From: Planctomycetota bacterium
GTDB taxonomy: Bacteria > Planctomycetota > Planctomycetia > Gemmatales > Gemmataceae
DNA length: 64,000 nucleotides
Direction of reading: 5' to 3'
NCBI GenBank assembly: GCA_016873095.1
Contig: VGYC01000003.1
Location: 1 to 64,000, forward strand
A model generated the notes under the pieces. The model worked only from the letters and a program-made list of their open reading frames with translations, had not been told where the DNA came from and did not search any database. Positions 61,312-64,000 of the stretch are shown one piece after another; within the stretch, counting starts at the first letter, position 1; each line of letters starts with the position of its first letter. Position numbers and translations under genes: made by a program.

Positions 61312-61648
61312 TGCGCACCTATGCCCGCTGAAGCTGGCTCCTGACCGCTGATAGCGGATTGCTATTCTATGGGTGCGCAAGGATGGGCAAGCAACCCGTC
61401 CGGCGAGACCGGCCGGCGCGGCTGTGCGGCGTGCTGTGCGGCGTGCTGTGCGGCGCGGCTGTCCAGCCGTCAAAGTTCGCCCGGCCGTTGCGGTTTGACT
61501 TTTCGCGCCACAGCGCGCAGGCGCTACAACTCGTCTGGAAAATCAAATAGTCGCGACCGAAGTCCGCAGATTACGTTGATCGGCCGGAAACACCTTTCTA
61601 CCCTGGAGATGTTGGATAACGATTCCAGCGCCTCTAGGAGAAACAACA
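61312..61648. other. Spacer with a short tandem repeat
   Basis: 337 bp between divergent genes. Three 12-bp copies of GCTGTGCGGCGT lie at 61421-61456. Upstream of the small lipoprotein gene the sequence is less G+C-rich (61540-61640) and likely includes the promoter. No gene is apparent. Confidence 0.6.
61421..61456. repeat. Three 12-bp tandem repeats
   Basis: GCTGTGCGGCGT occurs at 61421, 61433 and, with one changed base, 61445, followed by a partial unit. It lies in non-coding sequence. Confidence 0.85.
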
Positions 61649-61909
61649 ATGAGAACACGCATGCTGCTGGCCGGGCTTGCCCTGGGAGCGGCGATTCTAA
61701 GCAGTGGTTGCCGGTCACGGTCATGTCGCCAGTCGTACTGCCCGCCCGTCGTGGTGGGCAGCGCACCGGTGGCAAGGCCATGTCCCGCGCCGTGCTGTCC
61801 TGGCGCTCCCGTGCCGGGAGTGGCCGTCCCGGTCCCTGCCGCCCAGCCGCCCCTGGCGGTATCCGGCTATGCTCCCGCTCCATGTCCCAACGGTAATTGC
61901 GGCCGTTGA
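61649..61909 (+). CDS. Small Cys/Pro-rich lipoprotein
   Basis: An 86-residue protein with an AGGAG Shine-Dalgarno sequence. The signal peptide ends in a lipobox, 'AILSSGCRSRSC', with the lipidated Cys at about 21. The mature part is Cys/Pro/Val-rich ('CPPVVVGSAPVARPCPAPCC', 'PVPAAQPPLAVSGYAPAPCP') and would attach to a membrane. It shows no known domain. Its Pro/Cys style matches the N-terminal part of the protein at 11179-12276. Confidence 0.7.
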   Translation: MRTRMLLAGLALGAAILSSGCRSRSCRQSYCPPVVVGSAPVARPCPAPCCPGAPVPGVAVPVPAAQPPLAVSGYAPAPCPNGNCGR

Positions 61910-62052
61910 CATGCTGTTAGCGGGACAAGTTGCCTTGCCCGCCATGGCAACGGCTTGACGGCGGTTCCGAAACCGTATGTGGGGCTGTTTGCAACTTGCC
62001 TGAAGCCGCCCTGTCCCGGTTCGCCCGGATCGCCCGTTGATGGAGGTCACCC

Positions 62053-62466
62053 ATGCGAATGGCATCGTTGACGCTGTTGACAGTAGTCAGTCTGTTGTTG
62101 GCCCATGGCCAGGCGAACGCCGAGGTTGTCCGCTATCGCTATGCCCCGGATGCCTGCGGCAACCTGCAACTCGTTCCCGGACCGAACGGCGCTCCGGGAG
62201 AACGCTCCGGCTGGCTGGGCGGGACGCCCGCGCCCTTCCCGCGCCAGGTCATCGCCACCCACGTCGTCAGCTTCCGGCATTCCTATAGCCGGCAAAACGT
62301 CCAGGTGCCCATCACCTTTCCGGACGCGGCGGTACGCATGGAAACCGTCGCCGACTACGTGCAGTTCACCTTCACGTCGTACACGATACGCGTGATCTTC
62401 CAGCCCAACGGCTCAGTGGACGTGGTCTACAACAGCGGCTGGCTGCGGCCCATCGCGTTTCAATGA
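62053..62466 (+). CDS. Small secreted protein of unknown function
   Basis: A 137-residue protein with a signal peptide ('MRMASLTLLTVVSLLLAHGQ', cleaved near 'ANAEVVRY'). The mature chain has alternating hydrophobic positions ('MRETVADYVQFTFTSYTIRV'-like segment 'METVADYVQFTFTSYTIRV') and 'FPRQVIATHVVSFRHSYSRQ', suggesting a single beta domain. I do not recognise the family. A GGAGG lies 9 nt before the ATG, and a strong hairpin follows the stop. Confidence 0.7.
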   Translation: MRMASLTLLTVVSLLLAHGQANAEVVRYRYAPDACGNLQLVPGPNGAPGERSGWLGGTPAPFPRQVIATHVVSFRHSYSRQNVQVPITFPDAAVRMETVADYVQFTFTSYTIRVIFQPNGSVDVVYNSGWLRPIAFQ

Positions 62467-62957
62467 CAAAAGTTGCCGGCCAAACGACTACCCCCCATGT
62501 GGCCGGCAACTCGTCGTTGCAATCTGTCAACTGGGAATAACTTCCGCCATGCATTCGAGTTGCCGGCCAAGTTTTGCGAGAGTCACGGTCGTGACCTGCA
62601 CAAGAATCCGCCGACCGAGCTTGACAATTCTCGCCTGACAAGAAATCCATGCCACGGCGAAGGGAGCGCATGGACGGATGAAACGGCGTCCTTGCGGCGG
62701 CGAGCGTTCTTGCCATGCCGCGTTGATTCGCGCTGCCTTTGCCAGCGGCTTGTCACTGCTGTGCCCGTCACCCAGATTGCCATTGCAGTTCGCGCCCAGG
62801 GCAGCAATTCCGCCGGATTCGCCTCAAAGCCTTTTCCGGCCCCGCCTTTCTGCCATTCGCCAGTCTGTCTTTTTTTCCAATCGCGCTTCCGTTATATTCC
62901 CACGAGAGGTCGCCAACTACACAAAAGTCCGAATCGCACAAGACTTGCAGGGCGTTC
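62467..62957. other. Spacer before mnmG
   Basis: 491 bp with the hairpin at 62472-62510 and a further GTTGCCGGCCA copy at 62559. The second half, 62860-62957, is less G+C-rich and is the likely promoter of mnmG. I see no gene. Confidence 0.55.
62472..62510. terminator. Hairpin after the small secreted protein
   Basis: GTTGCCGGCCA at 62472-62482 pairs exactly with TGGCCGGCAAC at 62500-62510 around a 17-nt loop that contains ACCCCCC. It begins 6 nt after the stop codon. There is no T-run. A third copy of the 11-mer occurs at 62559-62569. Confidence 0.65.
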
Positions 62958-64000
62958 ATGGCATCCCTGGTTTACGAATTTGACGTGCTCGTCGTCGGCG
63001 CCGGCCATGCCGGGACCGAGGCGGCACTCGCCGCCGCCCGACTGGGGATGCGCACCGCCTTGCTTACCATGAATGCCGACACGGTCGGGCAGATGAGTTG
63101 CAACCCGGCCATCGGCGGCGTCGCCAAGGGACAGATCGTCCGGGAGATCGACGCCCTCGGCGGCGAGATGGGCAAGGTCATCGACGCCAGCGGCATCCAG
63201 TTCCGCATGCTGAACCGTGCCAAGGGCCCGGCCATGCACTCGCCCCGCGCCCAGGCCGACAAGAAACTCTACCAGTTCACCATGAAGCACCGCGTCGAGG
63301 CCCAGCCCAACCTCACGCTCCGCCAGGAAATCGTCGAACGCATATTGATTGAGGACTGCAAGGTAAGCGGCGTGCTGGTCCGCGGCGACATTCTCTATCG
63401 TGCCCAGGCCGTGATCCTGACGACGGGGACATTCCTCAAGGCCCTCATGCACATGGGGGAGAGCCAGACGCGCGGGGGCCGGGCGGGCGATGCGTCCGCC
63501 GAGGCGCTCAGCGATTCGCTGACAGCCAGCGGCTTTCAGCTGGCGCGCTTCAAGACGGGCACACCGTGCCGGCTCAACGGCCGCACGATTGACTTCGACA
63601 AGCTCGAGCCGCAGCCCGGCGACTTCGAGCCGCAGCCGTTCAGCTTCGCGACCGCCGAGATCACGCAGCCGCAGCTGGATTGCCACATCACCTACACCAA
63701 CGAGGCAGTGCATGAACTGATCCGGGCGAACCTGGAGCGGGCGCCGATGTACTCCGGGCAGATCCAGGGGCGCGGGCCGCGCTACTGCCCGTCCATCGAG
63801 GACAAGGTCGTTCGCTTCGCCGACAAGGACCGCCACCAGATCTTCCTGGAGCCGGAAGGACGCAACACGCTCGAGTCCTACTGCAACGGCATCAGCACGA
63901 GCTTGCCCAACGACGTGCAGCAGGCGATGCTGCGGCTGATCCCCGGCCTGGAGAATGCCGAGGTGATGCGCTGGGGCTACGCCGTCGAGTACGATTATGC
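62958..64000 (+). CDS. mnmG: tRNA uridine-5-carboxymethylaminomethyl modification enzyme MnmG, 5' part
   Basis: Only the first 347 codons are in the window; the frame is open at the edge. MnmG (GidA), with MnmE, modifies the wobble uridine of several tRNAs using FAD and methylene-tetrahydrofolate. The FAD-binding 'VVGAGHAGTEAALAAARLG' opens the protein, followed by 'MSCNPAIGGVAKGQIVREID', 'GIQFRMLNRAKGPAMHSPRA', 'TGTFLKALMHMGESQTRGGR', 'FKTGTPCRLNGRTIDF' and 'YCPSIEDKVVRFADKDRHQI'. All are typical and intact. The start at 62958 (MASLVYEFDVL) gives the standard N terminus. Confidence 0.97.
   Translation, partial: MASLVYEFDVLVVGAGHAGTEAALAAARLGMRTALLTMNADTVGQMSCNPAIGGVAKGQIVREIDALGGEMGKVIDASGIQFRMLNRAKGPAMHSPRAQADKKLYQFTMKHRVEAQPNLTLRQEIVERILIEDCKVSGVLVRGDILYRAQAVILTTGTFLKALMHMGESQTRGGRAGDASAEALSDSLTASGFQLARFKTGTPCRLNGRTIDFDKLEPQPGDFEPQPFSFATAEITQPQLDCHITYTNEAVHELIRANLERAPMYSGQIQGRGPRYCPSIEDKVVRFADKDRHQIFLEPEGRNTLESYCNGISTSLPNDVQQAMLRLIPGLENAEVMRWGYAVEYDY

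Overview
The window comes from a high-G+C planctomycete, most likely a Gemmata-like lineage (Gemmatales). This rests on families seen together: a DUF1501 protein paired with a cytochrome PSCyt1/DUF1549/DUF1553 protein, a TIGR03000 repeat protein, a BBP7 beta-barrel protein, an ECF sigma factor next to a large membrane Ser/Thr kinase, WD40/HEAT and PQQ-propeller proteins with signal peptides, and Uma2 and DUF4058 proteins. No rRNA, tRNA, CRISPR array or prophage was found.

Layout. 1-8.2 kb, minus strand: a BON-MscS channel, a 176-bp MITE-like insertion, a kinase-DUF1080 protein, an ECF sigma factor, a PQQ-like propeller and a HEAT-type secreted protein. 8.3-16.5 kb, minus strand: a WD40/HEAT protein, an RsbW-like ATPase, a Tyr/Cys-rich secreted protein, prolyl oligopeptidase and a BBP7 barrel. 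16.7-24.1 kb: DUF1501, TIGR03000, SgcJ-like and RraA proteins, an MqsA-type regulator and a large esterase. 24.2-26.0 kb: sulfite oxidase-type enzyme and cysteine dioxygenase, 13 bp apart, a two-gene cysteine-sulfur oxidation operon. 26.2-34 kb: S9 peptidase, Uma2 protein with a coiled-coil tail, a 546-bp island of nested inverted repeats, a DUF4198/DUF3386-like protein, a serine hydrolase, a decayed gene and DUF4058.

34-41.1 kb is rich in signalling genes: an FHA protein, an aminotransferase, a PilZ protein, a FliA/WhiG-type sigma factor with a clear intrinsic terminator, and a kinase-pseudokinase-PilZ fusion. 41.1-47.1 kb, minus strand, is the translation/transcription operon nusA-infB-DUF503-rbfA with an endonuclease III-like gene at its end and a hairpin-plus-U-tract in the nusA leader. 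47.5-59.7 kb: an RND/MMPL transporter, the PSCyt1-DUF1501 pair, a class III aminotransferase, a DnaJ-like chaperone, another PQQ propeller and a DUF2089 regulator with a small membrane protein. 59.8-64 kb: ruvX coupled to a mannose-1-phosphate guanylyltransferase, two small secreted proteins and the 5' part of mnmG, which runs off the window.

The observations most worth following up are the kinase-pseudokinase-PilZ fusion, the kinase whose DFG aspartate is replaced by tyrosine, the mobile sequence that ends at the TAG stop codons of two unrelated genes and carries a Shine-Dalgarno sequence, a palindromic G-rich element found upstream of two genes, and the attenuator-like structure ahead of nusA.
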